Assembly: GCA_022827885.1 (NCBI GenBank)
Contig: JAJEIP010000082.1
Coordinates: 1-64,000 of the forward strand
From: Candidatus Poribacteria bacterium
GTDB lineage: Bacteria; Poribacteria; WGA-4E; WGA-3G
Reading direction: 5' to 3'
DNA length: 64,000 nt
The notes beneath the pieces were generated by a model. That model saw nothing but the letters and a program-made list of their open reading frames with translations, did no database searches and was not told the origin of the DNA. Each line of letters begins with the position of its first letter. Within the stretch, counting starts at the first letter, position 1. Shown piece by piece: positions 1-8,445 of the stretch. Both the position numbers and the translations under genes were made by a program.

Positions 1-1
1 C

Positions 2-1642
2 GGCACACAGGCGGATGAGAGAGTCGGCAATGAAAGCGTTTTTGACATGAGTTGGGATGCAAAATGGGAAGCAAAAGTAAAAAAACACCCGGATCATTGG
101 ACAGCAGAATTCGCGATTCCGTTCCGTGAGGTCCGTTTTAATCGGCGGAACACCACCTGGGGCATCAACTTTTGGCGGGTGCGTCCGATAAATGGTCAGT
201 CCCATTCATGGGCAGAGACGGCTTTTTTCTCGCGTGTGTCGGAATATGGCAATTTGACCGGATTGGATTTAGAAAGGGTTAAAACAGAACAAAAAGTTGG
301 GATTCTTCCTTATGGCAGCTATCGTGCCCTCGTGGATCGTCCCAACGACCTTGATGGCGGGCTGGACCTGATCCTTCCGATCTCAACACATCTGACCTCG
401 AATGTAACACTCAATCCTGATTTTTCACAGTTGGAGAGCGATCCGACGCAAATTAACGTCTCAAGCGACCGGGAGTTGTTTCTTCCAGAACGCCGCCCGT
501 TTTTCAGGGAGGGTGCCGAGTTATTTGAGTTGCCGTTGAATTTATTCTATACCCGGCGCGTCCAAGAAATCGATGTGGGTGCGAAAACGACGGGCAGGAT
601 TGGAGGTTCTAATTTCGCGATCATCAATACCTACGGCAAAATGATCGATCGGTACGACGGAGATGAGAAAAAGCAGGTGAACCTTTTAGCCGGTCGGATT
701 AATCACGATATCGGTGAGCGGACTGTCGTGGGCGCGATGGGGATCCACAAACACCAAGCCGATCGAGATGTCGCGCTTCTATCGCTCAATGGACGGTTTG
801 GATTGCATCGAGATTGGACAGCAGCGTCGCAATACGCTGTCGATTGGATTGATGGCGAAATGCACTGGGCGTACCACACCGCCATGGAATGGACTCACGA
901 AGGGTGGCTGGGTGAAGCACAGCTTGAAGAGATTCAGGACGGTTTTCGCCCAAACGAGATGGGGCTCGAAGAGGAAGCGTTTCGCCGTGTGCGTGCTCGT
1001 CTCAGATACAGATATGAGTTTCCAGAGGCGCGTTTCGTGGAATCCTTTTGGGTTGATACACGTCATTTCTATCAGACCAATGCCCAAAGGTTACTGCGGG
1101 AACGACTGAGCGAATCGCGCTTCTATATTGACATCGGACGGTTTAACTTTTTCACTTCTGGTGGGTTCGGACGGCTTCGCGAAGTCGGTCAGCTTTTTGA
1201 CACCAAGTTTATCCGATCAGAGATCGATTACCAAGCACCGTGGGGACAATTGTCGGTCATAAATCGTTTCGGTACCCGTCGAGACGAATTCAATCGGTTC
1301 ACGAGTTTCTCTGGGGGTGTCAATCTTTCCGGTAAACTTACCATCGATCTGGATTTGGACAATTTCTTTTGGCGTGCACACCGAAATACGCTCATTTTCC
1401 GGCTCCGTAGCAATTACCAATTTACCCAAAAGATTGGTTGGCGCATCTTCGTTGAACGTGTAGATGAACGGATGGTAGATGAGATCACCTACAACTTCAA
1501 TTCCATCTTCGATTACGAATTTACGCCGGAAAGCCACTTCTTCTTTGTAGTTGCTGATAGCCTGCCTGGGGATCGGGCTGTGTTTGCGAAATTGGCATAT
1601 CTTTTTGAACCGAATCTTCCAGATTTCGCTCAGTTTAATTAA
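2..1642 (+). CDS. DUF5916 outer-membrane protein, 5' truncated
   Basis: C-terminal part of a DUF5916-family protein. The reading frame is open to the left edge (G-T-Q-A-D-E-R precedes the first Met at 47), so the true start lies outside the window. The first ~60 residues look like the end of a family 9-type carbohydrate-binding module (WTAEFAIPFREVRF, then WGINFWR). The following NPDFSQLESDP and LPERRPFFREGAELF match the DUF5916 signature. The rest is rich in alternating aromatic/polar strands such as RYRYEFPEARFVESF, as expected for an outer-membrane beta barrel. The family is thought to be surface-located; its substrate is unknown. It lacks the WG-x-K tail found on other exported proteins here. 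Family call is firm, function is not. Confidence 0.8.
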   Translation, partial: GTQADERVGNESVFDMSWDAKWEAKVKKHPDHWTAEFAIPFREVRFNRRNTTWGINFWRVRPINGQSHSWAETAFFSRVSEYGNLTGLDLERVKTEQKVGILPYGSYRALVDRPNDLDGGLDLILPISTHLTSNVTLNPDFSQLESDPTQINVSSDRELFLPERRPFFREGAELFELPLNLFYTRRVQEIDVGAKTTGRIGGSNFAIINTYGKMIDRYDGDEKKQVNLLAGRINHDIGERTVVGAMGIHKHQADRDVALLSLNGRFGLHRDWTAASQYAVDWIDGEMHWAYHTAMEWTHEGWLGEAQLEEIQDGFRPNEMGLEEEAFRRVRARLRYRYEFPEARFVESFWVDTRHFYQTNAQRLLRERLSESRFYIDIGRFNFFTSGGFGRLREVGQLFDTKFIRSEIDYQAPWGQLSVINRFGTRRDEFNRFTSFSGGVNLSGKLTIDLDLDNFFWRAHRNTLIFRLRSNYQFTQKIGWRIFVERVDERMVDEITYNFNSIFDYEFTPESHFFFVVADSLPGDRAVFAKLAYLFEPNLPDFAQFN

Positions 1643-1696
1643 AAGAGGTTTAGCGGCGTTACTGCTCCCGAGGAAGGGATATGAAAGGAACATTCG

Positions 1697-2452
1697 ATGT
1701 CAAATACCGAACTCAAGACCACATTTAATACCGCTCCAACGCTCTATGAAGATGTCCGACCCGGATATCCTGAAGAACTGATCCAGGATGTCTTGGACCT
1801 CTCCGGACTCAACGACCGTAGCAGCATCCTTGAGGTTGGCTGCGGAACAGGGAAAGCGACGCGCCCCTTTGCAGAACGCGGATATGAATTGGTTTGCCTG
1901 GATATTGGTGCCGATTTAATCGCCGTTGCGAAGGAAAAGTTGAAGGCGTTTCCAAACGTTTCATTTGTAGAACACGCATTTGAGGACTGGGAATCAGACG
2001 GAAAGTTTGACTTGATTATCTCTGCCACCGCCTTTCATTGGGTAGATCCAAATGTGAGATACCTGAAGACATCCGAGGTGCTTAAATCAAAGGGTTTCCT
2101 GGCTGTTTTCTCGAACCAGCACATCAGAAAGGACGAAGGATTCTTTGCGGAAAGTCAGCGTCTCTACGATAAATACTACGCGCCACTGACCATGAATCGT
2201 CCGACACACGCCACAAACTTTCCCGGTGTGGAAGCCTTTCAGGATCCAATTAAACACACCTACCCATGGACGCAAACGTATTCATCTGAGCAATACATTA
2301 AACTCTTGGGGACCTATTCAGGGCACATCGCGTTGCCAGAAGAAAATAAACGTCTTCTGTTTGAGGGAATAGTCGATCTCATCGAAACACAGTATGACGG
2401 TCAGATTACCAAACACTACGAAGCCGTTCTTGACCTTCGGGAGAAAAAATGA
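1697..2452 (+). CDS. class I SAM-dependent methyltransferase
   Basis: A 251-residue Rossmann-fold methyltransferase of the Methyltransf_11/25 type. Motif I is ILEVGCGTGKATRPFAERGY at about residues 39-58, followed by the acidic ribose-binding LDIGADL and the motif IV region DLIISATAFHWVDP. The F-H-W-V-D pattern is common in small-molecule or tRNA-type methyltransferases of this group. The start is an ATG preceded by AAAGGAA. It lies 54 bp after the DUF5916 gene on the same strand. The substrate cannot be read from the sequence. It is distinct from the methyltransferases at 5584 and 44290. Confidence 0.85.
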   Translation: MSNTELKTTFNTAPTLYEDVRPGYPEELIQDVLDLSGLNDRSSILEVGCGTGKATRPFAERGYELVCLDIGADLIAVAKEKLKAFPNVSFVEHAFEDWESDGKFDLIISATAFHWVDPNVRYLKTSEVLKSKGFLAVFSNQHIRKDEGFFAESQRLYDKYYAPLTMNRPTHATNFPGVEAFQDPIKHTYPWTQTYSSEQYIKLLGTYSGHIALPEENKRLLFEGIVDLIETQYDGQITKHYEAVLDLREKK

Positions 2453-2591
2453 AAATTAGAAAATAAGATTTCTTTGCTGTAGGGGCGCCCTCCCGGTCAT
2501 AATTCCTTCCATAATCCGTGTGATCCATATAATCTGTGAAAATCCGCGATTCAGACTGACGACTGAAAACCCACAACTGACAATCATTCAA

Positions 2592-2620
2592 TTGACATCT
2601 ATTCCTAATCGTGATACGCT
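2592..2620 (+). promoter_or_regulatory. sigma-70-like promoter
   Basis: TTGACA, a 17-bp spacer and TACGCT, about 77 bp before the ABM monooxygenase start. A nearly identical promoter sequence occurs at 27201-27229 (TTGCTA, 17 bp, TAAACT) with a shared spacer core CTATTCC-AAT-GTGA. The upstream part of this gap (2461-2590) holds no gene. It contains the kind of 'atccgtgtgatcc' text often seen in degenerate intergenic repeats. Confidence 0.55.
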
Positions 2621-2696
2621 AATGTGACTTTGGCGTCTGCATGCCGAAGTGAAAATAGAATCCACATTGAAAATTATTTATAGGAGGAAAAAGAGT

Positions 2697-3017
2697 ATGT
2701 TTGTTATCATCGCACCGATTCAGATTAAGGAAGGGCACAGAGACGCATTCATCGAATCGATGATAGACGACGCGAAAGGCTCCGTTGCGAATGAACCCGG
2801 TTGCCTGAGATTTGACGTGATTCAGGACGGTGCCGATCCGAATCGGATCTGGCTCTACGAGGTTTATGTAGACGAAGCAGCGTTCCAAGAACACCTGAAA
2901 GCCCCACACTTCATTAAGTGGCGGGATACCGTCAAAGACTGGTTCGCTGAGAGCGAATTTAAAGGCGCAGGTAGCGGAAGTTCCATGATCTACCCACCAG
3001 ATGACGATTGGAAATAG
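2697..3017 (+). CDS. antibiotic biosynthesis monooxygenase (ABM) domain protein
   Basis: A 106-residue one-domain protein of the ABM / YgiN-like quinol monooxygenase family, a dimeric alpha-beta barrel. It begins MFVIIAPIQIKEGH, the usual first strand, and holds NEPGCLRFDVIQD and the family-typical LYEVYVDEAAFQEHLK followed by HFIKWRD. An upstream in-frame ATG at 2649 is possible. However, the strong AGGAGG at 2683-2688 decides for the ATG at 2697. It probably acts on quinones, reactive aldehydes or similar small molecules in the cytoplasm; the substrate is unknown. A promoter lies just upstream and the gene looks monocistronic. Confidence 0.85.
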   Translation: MFVIIAPIQIKEGHRDAFIESMIDDAKGSVANEPGCLRFDVIQDGADPNRIWLYEVYVDEAAFQEHLKAPHFIKWRDTVKDWFAESEFKGAGSGSSMIYPPDDDWK

Positions 3018-3177
3018 TTCGGCCGTATGAAAAAGCCGTTTGTCAATTGGACAAGTGCTTGATTACTCCTTTTCGATCGACATTGTTTTTGCATAATGGT
3101 TAGCTCAGGAAGGTAAAAAGTTCCAAACCGTTTCGTCCGAAAGCGATAGCGAGAAAGGAGCACCAAGATAAACATTG

Positions 3178-4236
3178 CTAAAACGGAAAGAATACCGTCA
3201 GACGCGGCATAATCGTTTCGCTTGGTTTGTCAATGTTATCCGGTTTATCGTAAAAAACGAAGACAAGATTGGGTATGATGTGAACTGCCTCGGTTGGTGT
3301 CCAATCCAGCCCAACAAGAATCATATTCGACCTCGTTGTGTTATCAAAAGGGATATAAGGAATTGTTTCCGCATTGGGATTCGGATCGAACAATCGGTCA
3401 AACCGAGCGAAAACCCACATCTTTTTCTCGAGCAATTGCACTGCGCCGAACACCGAACTCGCTAAAATGTTAAGGTCCTCCGCGTCCGCCTGCTGCCGCG
3501 TCTGATTGGCAAGCTGAATGCCGAACCGAAATCGTTCCCGTTGATAGCCGAGAAAACCTTGCACGGTGGACCATTTGCCCCGATCTACAGCGTTTTCCAG
3601 ATCGACATATCCTTCAAGGGTAACACCTGCAACAGGCTTGGCTGCAAGTGCGAAATAGATCTTCTTATTCTTGTCAATTTCTGCCCGAGTGCCTGTCCCA
3701 TTTGCGATCATCAGATGGTAGCTAATCCGCTTTGAAACATCAATATCCCCTTGCAGTCCGACCCCAAAGTCGGCACTGCTTCCCATTTTGTGAAGATCAA
3801 GTATTGTTTTCGCAACAGAACGATACCCCCATACTTGTTCAACAGTCCGCCAGGTCGGTGCGCCGGATAACAGAAAATGGACACTCGTCCGCCACTTGGA
3901 AGGCTTCCACTTCAGATAGCCGTGTTTGAGATACGGTTCTAATTTTGACGCTGTCTGGCGGGTTGTGGCAAATGTTTTGCCATTCATCTCCAACCGAAAC
4001 CGCATGGAAAGTTCAGCTGACAAATCCTTTTCATAAGTGAAGTAGACACGCCGATACTGAAATCCATTCCGTTCCTCAAGTTTATCGTCGTGAGACTTCA
4101 ACACGTAGTAATAATCTCCAAAAAAATAACCTGAAATCTCCCCTTTACTTTCCGATGCAAGAGCCCATACAACAGAAGGACTGCTTAATAATAGCCCTAT
4201 AAAGAGCAAGATGTTGATCCGAAAATATTTCGTCAT
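3178..4236 (-). CDS. porin-like outer-membrane beta-barrel protein
   Basis: A 352-residue exported protein. Residues 1-25 form a signal peptide (MTKYFRINILLFIGLLLSSP, cleavage near VWA). The rest is a run of amphipathic strands with aromatic girdle residues (GYFFGDYYYVL, YRRVYFTYEKDL, RFRLEMNGKTF, GYLKWKPS). It ends in T-V-F-F-P-F, a terminal aromatic typical of barrel proteins recognised by BamA. It resembles phosphate-selective porin O/P-like and DcaP-like proteins, but no diagnostic motif names the substrate. The gene stands alone, convergent with the ABM gene. It does not carry the WG-x-K tail, which suggests that tail is not a general feature of exported proteins here. Confidence 0.7.
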   Translation of the reverse strand: MTKYFRINILLFIGLLLSSPSVVWALASESKGEISGYFFGDYYYVLKSHDDKLEERNGFQYRRVYFTYEKDLSAELSMRFRLEMNGKTFATTRQTASKLEPYLKHGYLKWKPSKWRTSVHFLLSGAPTWRTVEQVWGYRSVAKTILDLHKMGSSADFGVGLQGDIDVSKRISYHLMIANGTGTRAEIDKNKKIYFALAAKPVAGVTLEGYVDLENAVDRGKWSTVQGFLGYQRERFRFGIQLANQTRQQADAEDLNILASSVFGAVQLLEKKMWVFARFDRLFDPNPNAETIPYIPFDNTTRSNMILVGLDWTPTEAVHIIPNLVFVFYDKPDNIDKPSETIMPRLTVFFPF

Positions 4237-4579
4237 AAGCCTCTGTTCTCGTAGGGCATTGCACGCGAATCACCAATCCCCTACGGATCATAAATCCCTT
4301 TCATGAAAAACGGTGTTTGCACACCTAAAATTTTGTAAGCAGCAAGTTGGATTATAAATCGACTTCTCCAACACTTCGCCGAAAAACAAACGGCTGACTC
4401 AGAGATGGCAGTGCTTGGTGGGTTTTTATCGAACTTCTCGAGGTTCTATGCTGCCTTGAGTGGTTTTCCAGTAATATAAATAATGATGGAATAGTGGGCC
4501 CTCATAACGCTGCTATCCGACAATGGTTTAGTTAGCAAAAGTATGACAGGGCTCAGAAAAAATATGACTCATTTTTTTA

Positions 4580-4608
4580 TTGACAAACAAAGATGGATGA
4601 TGTATTCT
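4580..4608 (+). promoter_or_regulatory. consensus-like sigma-70 promoter
   Basis: TTGACA at 4580-4585 and TATTCT at 4603-4608 with a 17-bp spacer, in an AT-rich stretch. The only reading frame closely downstream is the 41-codon ORF at 4661. The promoter therefore drives either that peptide or a non-coding RNA. Confidence 0.55.
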
Positions 4609-4660
4609 TATCGAAAGTCAAGGGGCAATCGAAGATACCTTCATATCCGCGAGGTAGATT

Positions 4661-4786
4661 ATGGTATCAACAAGAGTTACTTCCGATGGGCAGTTTGAGG
4701 CTCTCTACTCCAGAGGACAACGTCCAGTTTCCCTCTCGCCCGAAGGCAACTTCGTATCTGTGATAGCCCCATACACGAAAGGGTGA
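4661..4786 (+). CDS. small ORF, 41 residues, unknown
   Basis: An ATG preceded by GAGG (4651-4654) and lying ~50 bp after a consensus promoter opens 41 codons, starting MVSTRVTSDGQFEALYSRG and ending IAPYTKG. No family is recognised. Composition is unremarkable and compatible with coding, but it could equally be the 5' remnant of a degraded gene. Confidence 0.3.
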   Translation: MVSTRVTSDGQFEALYSRGQRPVSLSPEGNFVSVIAPYTKG

Positions 4787-4978
4787 GGAACCTCGGTTTC
4801 ATAGCAACTGCAGTTTTCTCCGAGAGGCCCTGTCTTGTTATCACTCCACTATGACGGATATTATTCCAAATCAGATCGGTTTTATCAGGGATATGACTAC
4901 CGCGCCTCTCAAGATTTTATGGGGGATAGCGAGATAAGGCGTTAGGGGTATAAATCCGCAATGTGACTGACAGGCACG

Positions 4979-5058
4979 CTATCCATAATAGCCTCACGAG
5001 ACTATGCAGATGAACGTTTCAATACACAGCGTCACCCATGTACACTATCCATAATAGC
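4979..5058. repeat. paired 14-bp direct repeats with dyad symmetry
   Basis: CTATCCATAATAGC occurs at 4979-4992 and again at 5045-5058. Each copy is itself a short hairpin or operator-like dyad (GCTAT-CCATA-ATAGC in the first copy). Spacing is 66 bp. No gene follows closely. Confidence 0.5.
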
Positions 5059-5274
5059 TTTACAAGGGATCGCTTGCAACTTGTCACATATCACGTTACC
5101 GATAAGGATAGAACTCTACCAAGCGGTAGGGGTAATATTCCTATCCAGAAAGTTACATAGAAGTATACTACATTTTTTGACGAAAATCAAATTAATTTTC
5201 AAAGTAGCCCCGGTGCCATTTTTTGTCAAGAAAAAACCCGCCTACATCAGGGTCATTTCGTTTTAAGAATTTAA

Positions 5275-5560
5275 ATGAAAAAGCCGTTTGTTATATCAAT
5301 CAGCTCGGTATCTGGCGGCGGAAAGACAGCACTGTCGGTCGCTCTCCACAAGGCACTACCTAATTCGTCTCTTTTTCACTTCGACGATTTTGATGATTCA
5401 AATACTTATCCGAGTGATTTCTACGGCTGGCGTCGACGCGGCGGTGATGTCAAGGAATTTGACTGTCAAGGCAGATAGCGATCTTGTTTTAGATGGATGG
5501 CGCAGTCTGGATGACTTGAAGAACGACGTAATAGCAGTGCTAAATCAAGAAATCAGGTAA
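5275..5560 (+). pseudogene. P-loop kinase (uridine kinase-like) with internal deletion
   Basis: The frame starting at ATG 5275 gives an intact kinase N terminus: a Walker A (SVSGGGKTALS) and the acidic FHFDDFDD block. It continues through YPSDFYGWRRRGGDVKEFDC and stops at 5478. The C terminus of the same kind of kinase (ADSDLVLDGWRSLDDLKND) follows at about 5471-5560 in the +1 frame. In full-length relatives, as I know the family, roughly 100 residues separate these blocks, including the lid and substrate-binding parts. This is therefore best read as one gene with an out-of-frame internal deletion, and not as two small genes. The product would not be active. Confidence 0.7.
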
Positions 5561-5583
5561 CCTATACCAGAGAGGTTATCGAC

Positions 5584-6201
5584 ATGATGCAATTCACTGA
5601 CGGACTTGTGAAGTCATACGAGAAGTACGCCCATGAAAGAGCATCTCATTCTCCTGACGCATTCAAGGTCCGGGAGCGGTCAGAGTTTCTAAAATTCTTG
5701 CAGGATGAGGGACGAGAGACGCTCCTTGAAATTGGGTGTGGTCCCGGCGGGGATGCGCTGTTTTTTCAAAATCAAGGGCTCCGCGTTCTGGCGGTGGACA
5801 ATGCACCAACAATGGTGAAACTCACCACAGAAAAGGGGGTCCCTGCGCGAGTCTTGGATTGCTACAATCTTGACGAGATTCATGAGCGTTTTGATGCGGT
5901 ATATACGATGAATTGTCTCCTACACATACCGAAGCGGGACTTTGATCAGGTTTTAGATTTAATTTCAGGACGACTCAACGAAAACGGTATAATGTATATT
6001 GGCATTTGGGGAGACCAAAACTTTGAGGGTATCTGGGAAAAAGACAGATATGAGCCGAAACGGTTTTTCTCTTTCTGGAAGACAGAGGCACTTCTTGAAG
6101 TCCTACAACGATCATTTAAGTTAGAGTACTACCGGAGATTAGAGCCTCATGAAGGCAGGATATTCAATTCTATTGTTGTCCGTAAACACATGGAGGTCTA
6201 A
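5584..6201 (+). CDS. class I SAM-dependent methyltransferase
   Basis: A 205-residue methyltransferase. Motif I is TLLEIGCGPGGDALFFQNQG near residue 45, followed by VLAVDNAPTMV. Motif IV is FDAVYTMNCLLHIPK, and a C-terminal part contains MYIGIWGDQNFEG. The NCLLH-I-P region is typical of Methyltransf_25/11 proteins that act on small molecules. Two ATGs in tandem (5584, 5587) follow GAGAGG; either may start. It lies just after the kinase wreck and is followed, with a 1-bp gap, by a LamG gene that starts at GTG 6203, so the two are probably co-transcribed. Substrate unknown. Confidence 0.85.
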   Translation: MMQFTDGLVKSYEKYAHERASHSPDAFKVRERSEFLKFLQDEGRETLLEIGCGPGGDALFFQNQGLRVLAVDNAPTMVKLTTEKGVPARVLDCYNLDEIHERFDAVYTMNCLLHIPKRDFDQVLDLISGRLNENGIMYIGIWGDQNFEGIWEKDRYEPKRFFSFWKTEALLEVLQRSFKLEYYRRLEPHEGRIFNSIVVRKHMEV

Positions 6202-6202
6202 A

Positions 6203-6967
6203 GTGAGACGAATAGTTTCCTATATTCTGAGCGTGGCATTCATTTTGACATTCCCCTTCGTAACCGAAGCGATTGAGGACGACGCAATGGTTCTCTACTA
6301 CTCGTTCGATGCGGGAAAGGGAAAAGAGATTGAAGACCTGAGCGGCAAGGGGAACCACGGCACGCTCGAAGGCGATGCCAAATGGGAGAAAGATGGAAAG
6401 GTCAATTCAGGGGTATTTTTTAACGAACAGATTCAGAAAGGGGTCGTCGCCGCCGAAGCGTCTGACAGTTTGGCGATTACCAAGAACTTGACGATGGAGG
6501 TATGGGTATACCCAGAGAGCGTCGGCGATTACCGCAATGTGCGCGGGCAGGCGGGACCCCATACGTATTATCTGAGTATCCATCAAGGTAGACCCTCAGT
6601 GTGGATGGGATGCCCCGGTGCTGGTGGACGCACATGGAACAGCACAAAGAACGAGATTCCAAACGATAAGTGGTCGCATGTCGCCGCAGTTTACGAGTTT
6701 GATAAGGAACTTCGGCTTTATATTAACGGCAAACTTGACAATACCTATAAAGTGCAAGGCGAAATTCCGGTTTCTCAATCAGATCACTGGTTCGGTAATC
6801 GCTTAGATGGTCCGTGGCCCTATGGGGGGCGGCTTGATGAATTCGTTATCTATAACCGTGTCCTAACTGAAGATGAAATTCAGCAAGATATGGAACAGGT
6901 CTTGAGTGTATCGCCGTTGGATAAGGCTGCGACGACTTGGGGGCTGCTCAAAAAGGTTGCGAGATAA
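6203..6967 (+). CDS. secreted LamG-domain protein with TTWG C-terminal tail
   Basis: A 254-residue exported lectin-like protein. The start is chosen as GTG 6203: TGGAGG sits at 6191-6196 and the frame then gives a proper signal peptide (VRRIVSYILSVAFILTFPFV, cleavage near TEA). An upstream ATG at 6149 overlaps the methyltransferase and has no binding site. The mature part is one LamG / concanavalin A-like domain: YYSFDAGKGKEIEDLSGKGN, then LTMEVWVYPE, WSHVAAVYEF, LRLYINGKLDN and GGRLDEFVIYNRVLTEDEI. It ends L-D-K-A-A-T-T-W-G-L-L-K-K-V-A-R, the tail shared with seven other exported proteins here. It probably binds glycans at or outside the cell surface. Confidence 0.85.
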   Translation: MRRIVSYILSVAFILTFPFVTEAIEDDAMVLYYSFDAGKGKEIEDLSGKGNHGTLEGDAKWEKDGKVNSGVFFNEQIQKGVVAAEASDSLAITKNLTMEVWVYPESVGDYRNVRGQAGPHTYYLSIHQGRPSVWMGCPGAGGRTWNSTKNEIPNDKWSHVAAVYEFDKELRLYINGKLDNTYKVQGEIPVSQSDHWFGNRLDGPWPYGGRLDEFVIYNRVLTEDEIQQDMEQVLSVSPLDKAATTWGLLKKVAR

Positions 6968-6995
6968 GCGTCCGACTTTAAACGAAGAAAGGAAT

Positions 6996-7694
6996 ATGTT
7001 GGACATTAGATTGGCGCGTCCAGATGATGCCCAAGCAATTCACCTAATATTACAGGAAACATGGGAAGAATCGCTGCTCTTTGACGTGTTCATGGATCAC
7101 ATTTCGTCGCCTGAGCACCAAGTCTTCGTTGCAATGAACAGTGGCGAGGTCGCAGGTTTTCTTTCGGCGTTTCTGGTCCCCAGCCCAATCTCTCGATGGG
7201 AAATAGATCTCATTATTGTTCGCGCTGCGAGTCAAGGAAAGGGTATTGGGACTTCTCTCGTTAGGAAAGCGTTGACCTACGGTTCTCATCTGGGAGTGCA
7301 TCGCGCTGGGGCATCCATCCGCGTGGACAACTATGCAAGCCAACGTGCTTTTTCCAAGGCGGGTTTTGTAACAGAGGCTCAAGTGCGTAGTCTTTTTCTT
7401 TGGGATCCGTTGGCTTGTGAGTCCGCCCCTAACGTGCCGGAGACTGTTCATTTCATACCCGTTGATACATTAACATATCGTGGGTTGTGGATTGACGGAT
7501 TTATTGAGTCTCAACTACCTCCGAAGGAACAACATAATGTGATTCGTGCGGCTCGAAATTCTATTTTTCATGAGGACCGCTTAAATACAGGATTGTTTAT
7601 ACCAGACAGTTTTAAACACACGCTCGCGCCGGATCTATTAACCTCCACTACCGATTTTGGTCAATATCATCGGTGGGAGTATACATACAAATAG
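6996..7694 (+). CDS. GNAT family N-acetyltransferase with C-terminal extension
   Basis: A 232-residue acetyltransferase. The N-terminal ~145 residues form a GNAT fold (LDIRLARPDDAQAIHLIL; acetyl-CoA loop VRAASQGKGIGTSLVRKALT; NYASQRAFSKAGF). An extra C-terminal ~85 residues without a recognised domain follow (ESAPNVPETVHFIP to the end). The start at 6996 follows GAAAGGA. An earlier in-frame ATG at 6906 lies inside the LamG gene and is unlikely. The end overlaps the next GNAT's longest frame by 22 bp, but that gene probably starts at 7703. The acetyl acceptor cannot be deduced. Confidence 0.8.
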   Translation: MLDIRLARPDDAQAIHLILQETWEESLLFDVFMDHISSPEHQVFVAMNSGEVAGFLSAFLVPSPISRWEIDLIIVRAASQGKGIGTSLVRKALTYGSHLGVHRAGASIRVDNYASQRAFSKAGFVTEAQVRSLFLWDPLACESAPNVPETVHFIPVDTLTYRGLWIDGFIESQLPPKEQHNVIRAARNSIFHEDRLNTGLFIPDSFKHTLAPDLLTSTTDFGQYHRWEYTYK

Positions 7695-7702
7695 AAATTG
7701 CT

Positions 7703-8395
7703 ATGCCACAATCGTCGCTTCCAGTTGGAAACACCGTCCAACCCATCGCTCATGTTGACTTGCCTCAAAAGACAGACTACGTCGGTAAATTCATTACCCT
7801 GTCTCCGGTCGATCCACAAGCCGATGCTGCGGAACTCTATGCGTGTTCTCACGGCTCAGATATAACGGAACAACTATGGACCTACATGAGCTACGGTCCC
7901 TTTGACAACAGATACAGCCTGCAGCGTTGGCTTGAGGAAGGCGCAGCATCAACGGATCCGCTCTTCTTTACCGTCCACCACCATGAATCGAAGCAACGCG
8001 TGGGAATGGTAAGTTTCCTGAATATCGCTTCGGATATGCGACGATTGGAACTCGGACACTTATGGTATTCCCCGACCTCTCAGAGATCAAACGTAAACAC
8101 GGAAGCCATATACTTAATGCTTTGCGAGGCTTTCGACAGATTGAAATACCGACGCGTTGAATGGAAATGCGATTCTTTAAATGCGCGTTCTCGATCGGCA
8201 GCACTACGTCTCGGTTTTAAGTTTGAAGGCATTTTCAGACAGCACCTGATTATAAAAGGTCGAAACAGGGATACCGCTTGGTATTCAATGCTGGACAGCG
8301 AATGGATTGCTATTAAGAAGAATATGAAGAAGTGGTTGTATCAGAACCTTGATCGAAAATTGTCCTTAACAGCACTCAACAAGAATAAAATTTAA
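7703..8395 (+). CDS. GNAT acetyltransferase, RimJ/RimL-like
   Basis: A 230-residue acetyltransferase of the RimJ/RimL type, a group that acetylates protein N termini or small molecules. Visible features are FITLSPVDPQADAAELYACS, then QRWLEE, VGMVSFLNI, LELGHLWYSPTSQRSNVNTE, and RRVEWKCDSLNARSRSAALR with LGFKFEGIFRQHLI. The last two are hallmarks of this subfamily. ATG 7703 is chosen; a start at 7673 would overlap the preceding GNAT gene. Two acetyltransferase genes in tandem fit the accessory-gene character of this stretch. Substrate unknown. Confidence 0.82.
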   Translation: MPQSSLPVGNTVQPIAHVDLPQKTDYVGKFITLSPVDPQADAAELYACSHGSDITEQLWTYMSYGPFDNRYSLQRWLEEGAASTDPLFFTVHHHESKQRVGMVSFLNIASDMRRLELGHLWYSPTSQRSNVNTEAIYLMLCEAFDRLKYRRVEWKCDSLNARSRSAALRLGFKFEGIFRQHLIIKGRNRDTAWYSMLDSEWIAIKKNMKKWLYQNLDRKLSLTALNKNKI

Positions 8396-8445
8396 ATGAG
8401 CAACATCTGCAAACATGAACCTTTGGTGCATCCCTTTAAAGGCAA

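Larger units (their letters stand above)
4237..5274. other. long intergenic region with no confident gene
   Basis: About 1 kb without a recognisable coding sequence. It holds one good promoter (4580-4608), a 41-codon reading frame (4661-4786) and a 14-bp direct repeat (4979-4992 and 5045-5058). The longest other frame, 5081-5266, has a skewed composition and no ribosome binding site. The region borders a kinase wreck, so it may be decayed accessory DNA. Confidence 0.6.

Noticed and set aside
1217-1693. 158-residue minus-strand ORF
   Set aside because: Shadow of the DUF5916 gene on the other strand; no ribosome binding site and no recognisable domain.
5081-5266. 61-residue ORF in the gene-free region
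   Set aside because: No ribosome binding site; composition dominated by AT-rich sequence; no domain.
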